Below are positions 36,465-47,500 of a stretch of 64,000 bases of DNA, in pieces (the stretch's first letter is position 1; every line of letters starts with the position of its first letter). The translations under genes were made by a program, and so were the position numbers. The stretch is taken from the NCBI GenBank assembly GCA_013398295.1, contig VZSF01003227.1, forward strand, positions 1,482,345 to 1,546,344, given 5' to 3'. This DNA is from Chionis minor. Its lineage: Eukaryota > Chordata > Aves > Charadriiformes > Chionididae. Under the pieces are notes generated by a model. That model was not told the origin of the DNA. It was given only the letters and a program-made list of their open reading frames with translations, and did no database searches.

Positions 36465-36698
36465 CAGCATCCCTACCGGAACCAGTACTTGCTCCAGCAT
36501 CCCTACCGGGACCAGTACCTCAGCATCCCTATCGGGACCAGTACTTCAGCATCCCTACCGGGACTGGTCCCTCAGCATCCCTACCGGGAGCGGTCCCTCA
36601 GCACCCCTACCGGGACCAGTACTTGCTCCAGCATGCCTACCGGGACCAGTACCTCAGCATCCCCACCGGGACCAGTCCCTCAGCATCCCTACCGGGAG
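36465..36698. repeat. 26/30-bp minisatellite array beside the presumed ST8SIA2 exon 1
   Basis: Eight near-identical units plus a partial ninth. The core is CAGCATCCCTACCGGGACCA plus GTACCT (26 bp). Units 1 and 6 are 30 bp because they end in CTTGCTC instead, so the order is 30-26-26-26-26-30-26-26-partial. The array stops at an ambiguous base (36699) next to the GC-rich block. Because 26 is not a multiple of three, several frames stay open across the array and give repetitive but meaningless translations. The copy number in the assembly may be unreliable. Confidence 0.92.
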
Positions 36699-36699
36699 N
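36699..36699. other. Single ambiguous base (N)
   Basis: One N occurs at the exact junction between the minisatellite and the CpG-rich block. It hints at a local assembly or consensus problem. Confidence 0.99.
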
Positions 36700-37180
36700 C
36701 GCCCGCCGCGGCTGCCCCCCGGCCCCGTGCCCCGGCGCTCCCCGTCCCGCCCGGGGGCTGCCGCCGGTTCCGCGGCGCTGCGCGGGAGCGGAGCGAGCTC
36801 CCTTCCCACTTCGGCGCGGCAAGAAACCGGGAAAGCCGGAGACAAAGAAACTGTCGGGGCGGCCCCCCCTCCATCTCCTTCCCCAACCCTCCGCCTCCTC
36901 CTCCGCCTCCAGCACCCCGACCCTCCGCGCCCNNNNNNNNNNNNNNNNNNNNNNNNNNNNNNNNNNNNNNNNNNNNNNNNNNNNNNNNNNNNNNNNNNNN
37001 NNNNNNNNNNNNNNNNNNNNNNNNNNNNNNNNNNNNNNNNNNNNNNNNNNNNNNNNNNNNNGTGAGTCCCGGCAGCGGCGGCCCGAACCGGGGCGGGGGG
37101 GGGACGGACACACGACGACAACGACACACCCCTGCCGCCTCCCCCCATCCCGGGGGTGTGGCAGTCCCGGGCCGGGAATA
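36700..37180 (-). promoter_or_regulatory. ST8SIA2: CpG island, presumed ST8SIA2 promoter and exon 1 region
   Basis: Both sides of the N run are very GC-rich with dense CpG, in sharp contrast to the flanks. A GC-box-like GGGGCGGGG occurs near 37090. The position, upstream of exon 2 on the minus strand, suits the first exon and promoter, and known mammalian ST8SIA2 promoters are GC-rich. No TATA-like element is seen close to the gap. I looked on the minus strand of the visible flanks for the start of the protein (MQLQF-type text and the hydrophobic anchor) and did not find it, so the coding part of exon 1 is likely in the gap. Confidence 0.6.
36933..37061. other. ST8SIA2: Assembly gap (129 N), probably hiding ST8SIA2 exon 1
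   Basis: A run of 129 N lies inside the CpG-rich block. The missing first coding exon is expected to be about 98 bp (375 residues minus what exons 2-6 encode). It should carry the short cytoplasmic tail and the single signal-anchor helix that make this a type II Golgi protein. The gap is long enough to hold it if its size is real. The first bases after the gap on the plus strand are GTGAGTCCC, a donor-like sequence on the wrong strand for ST8SIA2. Confidence 0.6.
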
Positions 37181-37319
37181 CGGTTTCTGCCCGAAAGGAC
37201 CAAAAAACCGAATAAAATAAGAGACGGGGAACCAAGGCTGGCGGTGGCCGCACCTTCTCCCCTCTCCTCTGGCAAGGCGCGTGCAATAAAGCAGATTTTT
37301 TTGGGGGGTGGAAGACACT
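37062..37319. other. Proximal upstream region of ST8SIA2
   Basis: GC content falls from the CpG island into ordinary sequence within about 200 bp. A G run (37091-37102) and a CCCCCCATCCCGGGGG-type patch near 37141 are present. No CCAAT or TATA box is convincing. Confidence 0.5.
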
Positions 37320-37371
37320 TTGTAAACAAAGATGATGAATAAATACATCCTTGTAAACAAAGATGATGAAT
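37320..37371. promoter_or_regulatory. 21-bp direct repeat with two forkhead-type motifs
   Basis: TTGTAAACAAAGATGATGAA plus T occurs at 37320-37340 and again at 37351-37371, identical and 31 bp apart (about three helical turns). Each copy contains TGTAAACA, a consensus-like forkhead (FOX) binding core. The pair lies about 260 bp upstream of the N gap on the gene strand, so it could act on the ST8SIA2 promoter. Binding is inferred from the motif only; the duplication itself is seen directly. Confidence 0.6.
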
Positions 37372-39784
37372 AGCTGATCGTGCCTATCTCTGTTACTATT
37401 GATACCCCTTTTGGTGACAATAATTCTGTGCATTCCTCATAGCAGTGACTGTCGCGACCACCCCGGTCCGGCCGCGGCTCTTCCGATCCCGCTGGAGTTG
37501 GAACTGGCGGGATTTATTTTAGCAGAAGCCACACGAGGGGCTCGGCGTCTTGCGGCACGTGGATGCGTCTCTGCCACGCTCGCAGCCCCTTGCGCGATCC
37601 AGCCGTCCCCTCGGCTGTGCTCACGGAGAGAAAAGGAGATGGAAGAGAGGGAGATAGAAGTGTATGGAAGTTGGGAAGAAGGAAAAAGGCACTGGCTGGA
37701 CCAAAGAAAGGCCAAAATAAGACCAAGCGGTCCTCTCCCTACATCCCTGTTATCTGCTAGTCCCGCACCAGCCCTGGAGAGGAGAGGAGAATCCGGCCGT
37801 GCCGGGGGTTAGGTAAGGCCAGCCTGGCAGAGCGTCTCCAAATCCAAGTGTAATTCTTTCGGACCGGAAAGTTGCTGAAAATCGGAGTATCTGGTGATAT
37901 ACACACAGCCGAGCTGGAGAGGGACGCGGTGGATTTATAATGCAGCAGATAGAAGAAGCACAGATGTGTTGAGAGAGAGAGATACTAATTGCTTACATAT
38001 TTAAAACAGCATCTTTAGTCTGAATGGGAGGCACCATTAAGCAAAACAGAGCTATTAACTGGGGCCACTTGGAAAGCTGCCATTTTCCCTTCTGCGCACG
38101 GCTTTTTGCATCCGTACAAAAGTGCGTTGTCGCTCAGGGCGTGATAACGCTGTCGAGGTGGTGTGATTCCTGCCGGGGATGCCGAGGCGGTTTGCCACGG
38201 GATGAGCATGTCCATCCATAGTGGGGATGCATGACGGCAGGTTTGCATGCGGGAGGGCACACGCAGCAGAAGACTTTTCTCTTTATCTGGATTAAATGGT
38301 GGCAGGAGCCCGTTAGGGCCGGTGTGCTTTCCTGGGGATTCTGAAACACTTGTAGACAGAGGAGACAAACAAATCACCGTTACATTTATAGGGAAAAAAT
38401 ACAGCATAGGTGAGTCTGGTACAATTACACCGTAGTATATATGGCAAATTTACAGTCCGGTATGCAGCTTTTGTAATAGAGCATATTCAGGCCCCTGGGG
38501 AGAAAGTGATTTTAGGTAGTGTAAGTAGCCCCATAATTTACCTTCTGCATAAATCTGAGAAAAGCCTCATTTTCCTTCTGTTTTATTCTTCTTGGACTCC
38601 TTTTGCTCACCATGTTCTGGAGTTTCACAGCAGTGTGACTGGCCTGAGGATGAGGAAACAGGCTTTGAGGTGGTGCAGGGACTGACATGGGGGTTTCCCG
38701 AGATGCAGCAGGGCAGAGCCCCAGTCCCCTGTGATTCGGGAGCACCGCACCGCAGCTGCCTTCCCATCTTACGCATCCCCCGGAATACAGATGGGAAGAT
38801 CTGCTCCTGCATCTTTTTTCAGCTCCATCCCAGGTGGTGTTTTGGCTTCTTTTGCCTGATCTCTCTGTTTCAGTTGCCAATCACAGTGGCGATGTGCAAG
38901 AGCGGAAATCTCGAGGGGGGCTGAGCAATAAGTGGGGGGATTGTTCTGCGCGTGGAGGGAGTCAGTTTGCCTGGATGAGGACTCCCCCAGGGCCAGGGAC
39001 GTCCTATCTGCTGAGACGGTCCTTCCGCTGAGGAGTAGCTTGTGGGATTTGAGACATGCTGGGATTTGACTCTACTCCTGCGTAAGTCAACGGAAATGCT
39101 GCTATTAAGCGAAATGAAAAAAAGCACTTCCTTGCAGGGTGAGCGGAGGGTTAAGCTTGATGCCCTTCACTGGAGAGCTCCACTGCTCAGGGCTTGCACA
39201 AAGAGCTCTGCGAATCCTCTACTTGGCGTCATCTGTTGCTTTATTCCTATGAAGGATGTAGGTCGGAGAGAAAGGTCGTTCCTCAGCTGATAAGGCTTCA
39301 AACACAGGGACCAAGACCTCGAAGTACAGCCCGTTTTGAATGAGGAGGCCACAAGCTTTGGGGAAGATGCAGGAGCAGTGCAGCTTGCTGACTTTTGTAA
39401 GCAATTAACAAAGCTGCATAACATCACCCAGCACGACCCTGCGATGAAAAGCTGGAGATCTTGTTGCACTGCTGAGGGCTAAATTCTGCACGATCAGGAG
39501 TTTTACCACAGCAATAGAAATAAATTAATATAATAGGTACTGCCTGCAGGAGAAGACATTTTACTCTGCCTTCTCTCCGACTCCATCCTTCAGAGCATCC
39601 TGGCCAGATTTGGGGAAAGGAGGAGATAATGCACCCTAATTTGATGCATTCCTCTCTATCCTGAAGAACTGCTTTGGAGCATTTGCCATAGTTCCTCAAG
39701 TGTTAGTCATTCTGCACTTTCAATTTGCTATGAATCCTCACATGATTCAGCTTAACCAGGTGCATAAATGTTGTGGGATTGGGT

Positions 39785-39840
39785 CCGTAAGTGTCCAGAG
39801 CCTCAATTTTATGTCTCATTTGTAAGATGGGTTGCAGGAG
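39785..39840 (+). mobile_element. Possible MIR-like fragment
   Basis: The text GAGCCTCAATTTTATGTCTC then ATTTGTAAGATGGGTTGCAG resembles the MIR segment 'gcctcagtttcctcatctgtaaaatggg'. It is short and diverged. Confidence 0.3.
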
Positions 39841-42036
39841 GGTGAGAGCAAACTGTCACAAATAGACTGTTGTGGTAGAGTAATATGTTCTGAAACATAA
39901 TAAAAGGCTATTATATCTTCTAGTTCCTAATAATTTGAGGAAATAATTCTGTATCCAGAACATTTGGAGTAAATACAATAAGGTGTACTGAAAAAAAAAA
40001 TAATCTTAGCATAACGGCAAAAGTAACTGCAGAAGAACAACATTGCATTTTGCTGCTTTGAAAGGAGAAGAGAAAAGAAATGGCATTTTTACATTTTGTC
40101 TTGACCTTTGAGAAATATCAGGAATATGTAACAGCCATATTCACCAACAATAGCTCAGAGGATTCCAAGAATAAGAGTTAAACACCTAGGGACATTTACA
40201 AACAACTGGCAGAGAGGCAATGAATTTAAGATGTGAGTATGAAAGGCACAGACACACACAGAGTGCAAAAATAATACATATTTAAAATGCTTTTAATCTG
40301 TGAGAAGCATCATTGAGAAAGGTAGTGGCTCTTGAACAAGCAAAGGAGGGACAGAGAAGATCACCCGTGAGGTCTTTGCCGTGCTATAACGAATGATAAA
40401 ACCTGGTGCAGCAAGAGATCTCGGGAGACCTTTCTCCGTCAAATTTGTAATGCTGTGAAACGCACATAACCTTTCTCATATCTGTCAGCCAAAATGAACA
40501 AAGTTTACGGCCCATTTTATACAGCCAAACAGTACTCTGATGCGATGAACGGGCATGACAAATGGGAGCCAGTGTTAACCAGGGTCGCAACGTTTCATTG
40601 CCTCATTATTGGCAAGAAACCTGCTTCTAGGTGCTTTCTCCAGTGAAGCCCTCAATCCTTCCCACAAAAGTCAGGCGACTCCCAAGGGGCATGAAGTGTC
40701 TTTTCCTCACCAGTACGTTCATTAGCAAGAAGGAACGATGCTGACTCAGTAGGTTCAACACCCTCCATCTTCTCCTAAATGCTCTTGCCAGTCTCTGCAC
40801 AGAGCAAGGAATCAGCAAGTACCACTCCAGCACCACGAGTCCACAGCCTCTTTGCTCGTGGGTGGAAAAACACTGTCAATAGCCAAACAACCTCCAGAGC
40901 TCTCAGGCTCCTCACCTGGCTTTATTTGCTCTCGGGTAAATGTTTTCCAGCTGGATCCCAAAGCAGCTAGGTCCAGTACTAAAGTGCATTCACCTGCCTC
41001 CTGGAGGAGCTGTGAGTCTTACTGAAGGACTCCCAAATGCTGGACAAACTAATCTTTGTTATAGGCAGGGCAATATGAATATGGTTTGCTTTTAAGAAGC
41101 GGACAGCACTGAGATACAGCCCTAGCAGAGGCGTTTAGGTGTGTCCCAACGTAGGTGAATCTGAATTTAACCACATCAGAAGGGTCCCTAACTTTCTGTG
41201 GTCCGTCCCCTACTGAATTGAGCGCAGAAGCATCCCTGCTCCTCGTCTCTATGGCTGGAAGGGAGAGCCCTTGCTTTCCTTGGAGGAAGAGCCAAACCCC
41301 TCATCATTTCCTCTTCTCGAGGATTTTTGACATTGGAAGGAGGACTCCAGGTCTGTCACCTTCTTTATACCCAAAGCGGTGTGGCAGCAACAAGAAAGCT
41401 TTGGTTGTTCACAAGAGAGCAGGAAGAAATTAAATTGTATTAATTTCAAGCTCTATTAGGATTTTAAGAAAGTAAAATCAATAGAAAAGATGGACTTGGT
41501 AGGGAATGTGACCTTATTTTCCCAGTGTCTGAAGGGAAAGTGCACACAATAGAGAGACAAAAATATATCTATAAAACCAGATCAGTTTGATGTTGAAGAA
41601 GAGAGGTTAAAACGTTTACTTACACTGGCATCATTTGACTGGTGCTTAGCAGAAGTGTCCTAAAGAGAAAAAGAGCAAAAACAAAAAAAAACCCTCCCCA
41701 AAATCCCCAAACCCAACCCTATTCATTAGTCTCTTCTATTCTATTCTCTCCTGCAGTAAATTGCAAAAATGGTGTGATCCATGCAACATTTCATCAAGTA
41801 CGACTCACCATTGTCAGAGCAAAATGTTTGATAAAAAACCAAGAATGATCTTTCTTTCTTTTTGGTCAGATAAGCTGGTTTGAATTAATAAAAATGCCAC
41901 ATTCACAACGATATTGATAATTTGCATGTGAAAAGCCTTCCACCTGGTAAAGAAAACAATTTTTCAGTTTTGCCACCACTAGTCGCAAGAGATAAGGTCT
42001 GCTGTCCTCCCCTTCACAATTAACCACGGACACACA

Positions 42037-42070
42037 AAAAAAAGGGAAAAGGTAGAAAAAAGGGAAAAGG
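42037..42070. repeat. Purine-rich direct repeat
   Basis: The phrase AAAAAAGGGAAAAGGT occurs twice in a row with one short spacer, a local tandem duplication of a polypurine segment. Confidence 0.8.
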
Positions 42071-42332
42071 TGGAATATGGTGTGACAATTGCAAATTGCC
42101 TGTTGTCTGAACCCGATGCTAAGGTACTGATATTTCCAGTTGCGGCTGCACAGCTGGCACGCTTTTAGAGCCTGGCCGTGTGTGTGTGCACTAAGCTGGG
42201 CACCTCCGGGTTGGGAAGGCGGTGCCGAGTACGTGCTTGTACCATACTAATGTTAAACTAACGTTAAACTATAGTTTTTATACCGTACTAATGGCATTTG
42301 GGGAAAAAAACCACCCTAACCCAAGTTTGTTC

Positions 42333-42355
42333 GCTAACCCCCCTTTGGGGTTAGC
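42333..42355. repeat. Perfect 9-bp inverted repeat (hairpin)
   Basis: GCTAACCCC, a five-base loop CCTTT, then GGGGTTAGC. The arms are exactly complementary. A CCCTAACCC phrase lies just upstream at about 42314-42322, so the patch has telomere-like words without being a tandem telomere repeat. Confidence 0.85.
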
Positions 42356-42400
42356 AAGCCACTGGGTGGCAGTGCTGTGCGTGCACATGTGTAGAGATAA

Positions 42401-42422
42401 ATATATATATATATACACACAC
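42401..42422. repeat. (AT)n/(AC)n compound microsatellite
   Basis: Alternating AT units pass directly into AC units, a common compound dinucleotide repeat. Confidence 0.9.
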
Positions 42423-44353
42423 CCCTAATGGGGGGGGACCCTCTTTTGGGGAGTGTGTTTCAAAGCTGGGTGTGTTTTGCTCATCCTTGATACCCTGAAG
42501 GCCAGCGTGATGCCCAAGGCAGAAGGTGGGAGAAGACAGGGCTGAAAGATGTTTCATCTTTGAAGAGCGTAGATGATGGCTGCCTTTCCGTTGACCTGTG
42601 TGAAACTCCACAGCCAGGAGTGAGTGCCCTGAGGTGGATCCCACTGGGCCGATCCAAGCTGTCCCAGCCTTTCCTGCAATCCTGTCTTGCAGTGTCATCC
42701 GAGGAGCAAAGCAGCCCTTTGCGGATAGTCCTGAAACAGAACCGGCAAAAGGTACCTGCCCTGTTCCCTGCCTCCACCTTAACCCACACTCATTGCCCTT
42801 GTTCTTCCCACCCCGTAGCGAAATAACCAACTCAACCAGGCCATATTTTCCATGACTTGGAATATGTGTATGTGCACAATTATGTGTGAAGCATGCACGC
42901 TTCTTGCAGGCGACCAGCAACGACTTGAATTTAACAACACATCCATCCCCCCAAGATAATTCCCAACTGATAAGTATTTCTCACTTAAAATGGTAGATTT
43001 TAAGTGTCTGATGAACAGATAAAGGTTTCAGATGCCAAATTGAGACCTCATCGGGTTTTGAATTTTGTCTCTTATCTCAGTTCAAAGCTGCTAATATGTG
43101 GCATTTCTCTTAGGTTTGTTTCTTCAGTACACCTTCAGCACCGTACTTCTGTCTGCATTGCGTGGCCCTTAAAGCACAGGTCATATTTGAGTCTAGTTTT
43201 GGCCCGTTTCAAGTTGGCAGGTTTGATTAATCTCCTCCTGTACTTGACAGATACCCAATTACTCTCCACAACCGTGTCGAGGAGGTAAATCTACCTAGTT
43301 TGGAAAAACAATCCTACAGGCAGGGTGAAGAAATAAGCTGCGTATGGGCACTGTGAAGTATTGGGGGGGGGCGAGCAGTTCTTGCAAGATTAACTTGAGA
43401 TATCAGGCTGTTCCTGCTTGTAAGAAGTCAGTGGAAAAAAGGGCTGGAAGAGATGACACAAGAACAGATAAAGAAGGAGGAGGAAATCTTTATGACCCTC
43501 CTTTGGGACCATCCAAATAAAGAAGACAGTGTTTCTAACCACTTGAAAATCTATTGCCTTCATGATGAGCACACCTGAGAAGACCTGCAAGAAGGCCGTC
43601 TTGCTTTTTCTTGGTCTTCTTACAGTCTTTTGGAACATTATGAGCTAAATCTTCGCAAAATGTGCAAATTACAACAGCAATTAGAACAACCCAAAAAAGC
43701 AAAAAAAAAAAAAAAGTAAAATCACACGCACACATGGTCCTTTGCAAATGAGAACTTTTCTGCAAGGAAAACATGAGATTCAACAATATGTTCCATTTAG
43801 CAAAGATGACAAAATCTTAAGGGACAATGTAAAGAATGTAACTTTTTCTTCTCTCCACCTCTTGCTAACAGTTAAAAAAGGCCTTTAACGTGCTACCTCA
43901 TTTCAGCTCCAGAATGGCACTTGGTTTCTCTCTACAGCAACCATCATTTTGCCTCCCATTAATAATAAATGTTTTTTTCTCCTCTTTTATTCGAATATTT
44001 CTCATCCTTCTTGTCCTTTCTGGTGGGCAAAGCTGCTGAGTGAATTGCTTAGTCTTCAGAATAAGGGAATTTTGAAAGATTGAAATAGGGCAGAGAGATT
44101 TCCCCCAAAGAGTTCTAAGCAGAAGCTGCAGGCAGAGCATGGCCCCCAGGTTAGCTCCGCCTGCGGGCAAGAACAGAACTTCATTGCCTAGAGCTCACCT
44201 AAGAGCTTGCCTCTTGGTGGCCAGCACCAAGACAAAATCACCTACATTTGATCCCAAAAGCTCCTAGGGCATTGCAAACACCCCAAGCACAGTAGGAGCA
44301 AGCTGGGACAGGATATTTTCAATATCCCGCTTCCCTTCTGGGTCCTAAATTAA

Positions 44354-44505
44354 AGAATCGTAGAACGCCAGGTTGGAAAGGACCTCAAGGATCATCTGGT
44401 GCAACCTTTCTTGGCCAAAGCACGGTCTAGCCAAGGTGGCCCAGCACCCTGAACGTTAAATTGATTCAAAGGCTTTGAATACATCACCCTCGTGGTGCGG
44501 CACCA
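44354..44505 (-). mobile_element. CR1 LINE 3' end, sense on the minus strand
   Basis: The text AGAATCGTAGAACGCCAGGT, TGGAAAGGACCTCAAGGATC, ATCTGGTGCAACC and later GTGGCCCAGCACCCTG is the standard avian CR1 3' UTR read in reverse. The right part (to about 44.5 kb, 'aatacatcaccctcgtggtg') is more diverged but keeps the CR1 order. It is 5'-truncated. Confidence 0.88.
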
Positions 44506-47500
44506 TGCACTTGAAACCCATCTCTTTGGCAACTTGATTTGTCAGTTCAGTGAGCATGTTCCTCGGGAAGGAAAACTTTAGCGCAGCTTGTGCCTAAATG
44601 TGATTTTTTGCTCTGATCTTAGATCATTAGTGTCCTCTGTGGCGAGGAATATGAATGATTGATCTGCTGCCAGATTGCACCTAGCACAGCGAGATGCCAG
44701 CGGAAGGGGGAGACTGTACGTAACGCTCCCTGGCAGGTTTAAGTGCTCTGTACAAATGTAGAAGGAGTAAGGACAGAGAAAAAGAGCTAGCGTGGGGGAG
44801 AGAGACCACAGGCATGTAACAGACTTCCTGACCTAGTGATTTATTTATGGCATTCCTAGAGGGGAAGAAGCCATGCAAAGATCATGAGCCTGCATGCTGC
44901 AGTAAGCGGTATGCCCGCGTATATTTAACAAGCAACAACACAAGGCACAAAATCTGCAGAGGATGGGGAAACGCTTCTGCACGGCGTGAGGTTATTGAGC
45001 GATTAGAGTCAGGGAACGAGAGAGTTTTATTTGGAGGAGCAAGAATGATTTCCCTTGCTTCTTTCTATAAATAAATTACAGGAAGATTCTTGGTTTTGCC
45101 TCCTTGAAAGCCAGAGCATTTGCTCTCCCAGCGCTCACCTCACCATGCTTTCCTCCTGGTCCAGCCAGCTCGTTCAAGGGCCTTTGCAGGAAGTTTTGGG
45201 TACTGATAGCCATCTCAGGTCTGTAAGAGAAACAGCTCTGTTCACACTGAGATGCCTGGGAGACAGATTTCACAGCCAGCTGCTGTCTCCAGGGTAGGTG
45301 AACAATGAAAGGAGCGTTGCAGAGAACAGGCCTCCAATACAGCACAAAAAAAGGCAGAATCTGTGTCAGCTGAAACCAGTCACAGTGTTCACGGGCCTGA
45401 CGAATACTTGCATTGGCAGATGAAAACGTTTATAAAGTACAGGACTGCCTGAGGGCGCTGCACAAAGATTAACTCTGAACTCACTGAAAAGCCTGATTCG
45501 GTGAGGTGCTGAGTCCCTGCAACTCCTCATGAAGAGCCTGTTACCTTGGTCACCGTAAATAGATGGTACTAAAGTGGTTCGGCTTCGCTTCGGACTGGAG
45601 CAAACCCTGGATTTCACCGGGATGGTGCAGTCCATCTGCAATCCATATGGAGCTGCGGCACCATAGCAGGAGGCTGCACCGCGCAGTGGGAGTGCAAGGG
45701 GAACACGGGGCGTTTGGTGGCGCTCATCAGACCTTTCACACCGCAACACGTTGAGCCCTAAACGAGGACACAAACTCACTTCAGAGTTCTTGACCCTGAT
45801 GTCTAAATTGTACCCCATCAGAAACCGGATCTTGCACAAAAGCCTGGGCCAACCCATTTTGTTTTGGAATTTAGCTTCTGCTTCAGCTTTGGGGACTTCA
45901 GAAGGAGGTAGCCCTGATGGCCTGAGGCTTCTGGAGGTCTGTGGGGACAGAGGGCACCAAGTGTCCCAGCTGCCTCTCCAGCTGTGCAAAGCTGGGGGTC
46001 TGATGACTTGAAGAAGTCTCAGAAGCATCAGCATTGACTTGAGGAGCTGGCTTTAATTACTCTGGGACTGAACTTAATGCTTGGATTTGCATCCCAATCA
46101 AACTTGTCTGTCATTCATAGATTCCTAGCGGGGGAAAAAAAAAATCTCCATTTATATATGGGAATATAATAATCAAGCTTTATCGCTCCCGTTTCTGTTC
46201 TAGCAACTTATGACCATGTAATAAAGGCACATAATGAAAACATGATAAAAACACACAGTAAAACCACATTCACTGTGCAAGTGTTGCCATCTTAGCACAT
46301 CCTAGAGAGAAATGCTGAAGAGTTCTTGAGGCTTCTGGTAGGTACTAGTAACCTCCATAACACTACATCACAGCCACCCTTTCCACTTGAGGAATGCTAT
46401 CTATTTAAATGACAATGGTTGTGGAAGATGCACGTAAATGTTTGGATTCAGCAAAGTGAGAACATGAAAGCTCTCCTGAAGAGTTTTGCCTTCTTGGCTT
46501 TACAAAGTTGGTTAGAAAATTCTGTGAGAAAAAGCCTCTTCAGTGGCTTTTCTCGTATTGTAGCCCTTATTGGAAAAGCTGCACGAGAAAGATGTTGTAT
46601 GAATACTTCTTCCCTGTGGTTTAAATTAAGGTTCATCTTCACACACACTCCTTTGCTTTACTTTGAAGGATGCAAACAGCTCGCTGCCTCTCTGCTCTAG
46701 CTTTGTTTTCCTTTTCCTGACACCTCTTCACGTATCCTTGGTCTAGCAGAGCAGGGTTTGCTCTCACTGCAGGTGAATCAACCACCTGAACCTGCAACCT
46801 GAGCATCCCCGCTGGACTGGGGGATGATTCTGCACCATGACAAAGGATATTAGTCTGTGTTAACTCTACTTATTTCCAAACTGTTGTGATTCATGTCAGG
46901 TGAATGTCACTGTGGCGCATGGAGATATCAGTGGCAGAGCAGTAGCACTCTTGGGCTTCTTTTCCCACTCCAGGTAGCAGCGACTCCTTTATCTGGTGAA
47001 CGTTGCTTAGGTCAAAGCCTCCCGTAGCTGGCCCCTGAACCTGCCCACTTGTCCCTTCACATGTTTTCCAAGATTCTCACCCAGTTATTTCAGTGAGTGA
47101 ATAGAAAGGAAATTACTCATCAATCCCTTCACCGGCTTTATCCTTCACTTCAATATAGCCCGAATAGTTACCTTTCACTTTAATAAGAGCCGCTTGAATT
47201 CTTCTCACTTTGAAAGACTTTGTTTTGGGTTTGAAGCCAACATTAGAGTGACACCGTGAACTTAACGGCTCAGCTACAGGTTGATTTTATTATTTTTATT
47301 TTTTTAAAGGCACAGATGTTACTAGTAACATCTAAGACCTCTGAACCTGGTTATCTTCGAGATTAAAGGCGACATTGTTCCAAATTTTTTCCAGCTGCTT
47401 ATTTTGTGTCTTTGGGAAACACTTTGTACTCATGTGGCTTTGCTTTTTTTTCTCCCTTACTTTTCTCTCCTTTGTTTGCTTGACACTTCCATGCAGAGAA

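Larger units (their letters stand above)
21582..36932 (-). other. ST8SIA2: ST8SIA2 intron 1 (about 15.4 kb, 5' boundary not visible)
   Basis: This is the stretch between the exon 2 acceptor at 21582 and the GC-rich block and gap presumed to hold exon 1. It contains several dead repeats (23.39, 25.35, 25.5 and 25.87 kb), a CpG-dense patch at 33.13-33.54 kb, a (TG)n run at 33.83 kb and, at its 5' end, the 26/30-bp minisatellite. No coding exon is recognised. The donor of exon 1 cannot be placed because of the N run, so the right edge is approximate. Confidence 0.75.
37372..44353. other. Upstream intergenic sequence, no gene seen
   Basis: No coding exon or RNA gene is recognised on either strand. 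AT-rich stretches dominate from 39.7 to 40.4 kb. Short structures inside are a MIR-like fragment (39785-39840), a purine direct repeat (42037-42070), an inverted repeat (42333-42355) and an AT/AC microsatellite (42401-42422). Confidence 0.6.

Noticed and set aside
36441..37342. Long open frames (230-260 codons) across the minisatellite and N run, on both strands
   Set aside because: They are open because of the repeat, the GC richness and the untranslatable N run. They are seen in many frames on both strands, with repeat-derived translations.
42314..42355. Interstitial telomere repeat
   Set aside because: Only isolated CCCTAACCC and GGGGTTAGC words; there is no tandem TTAGGG array.
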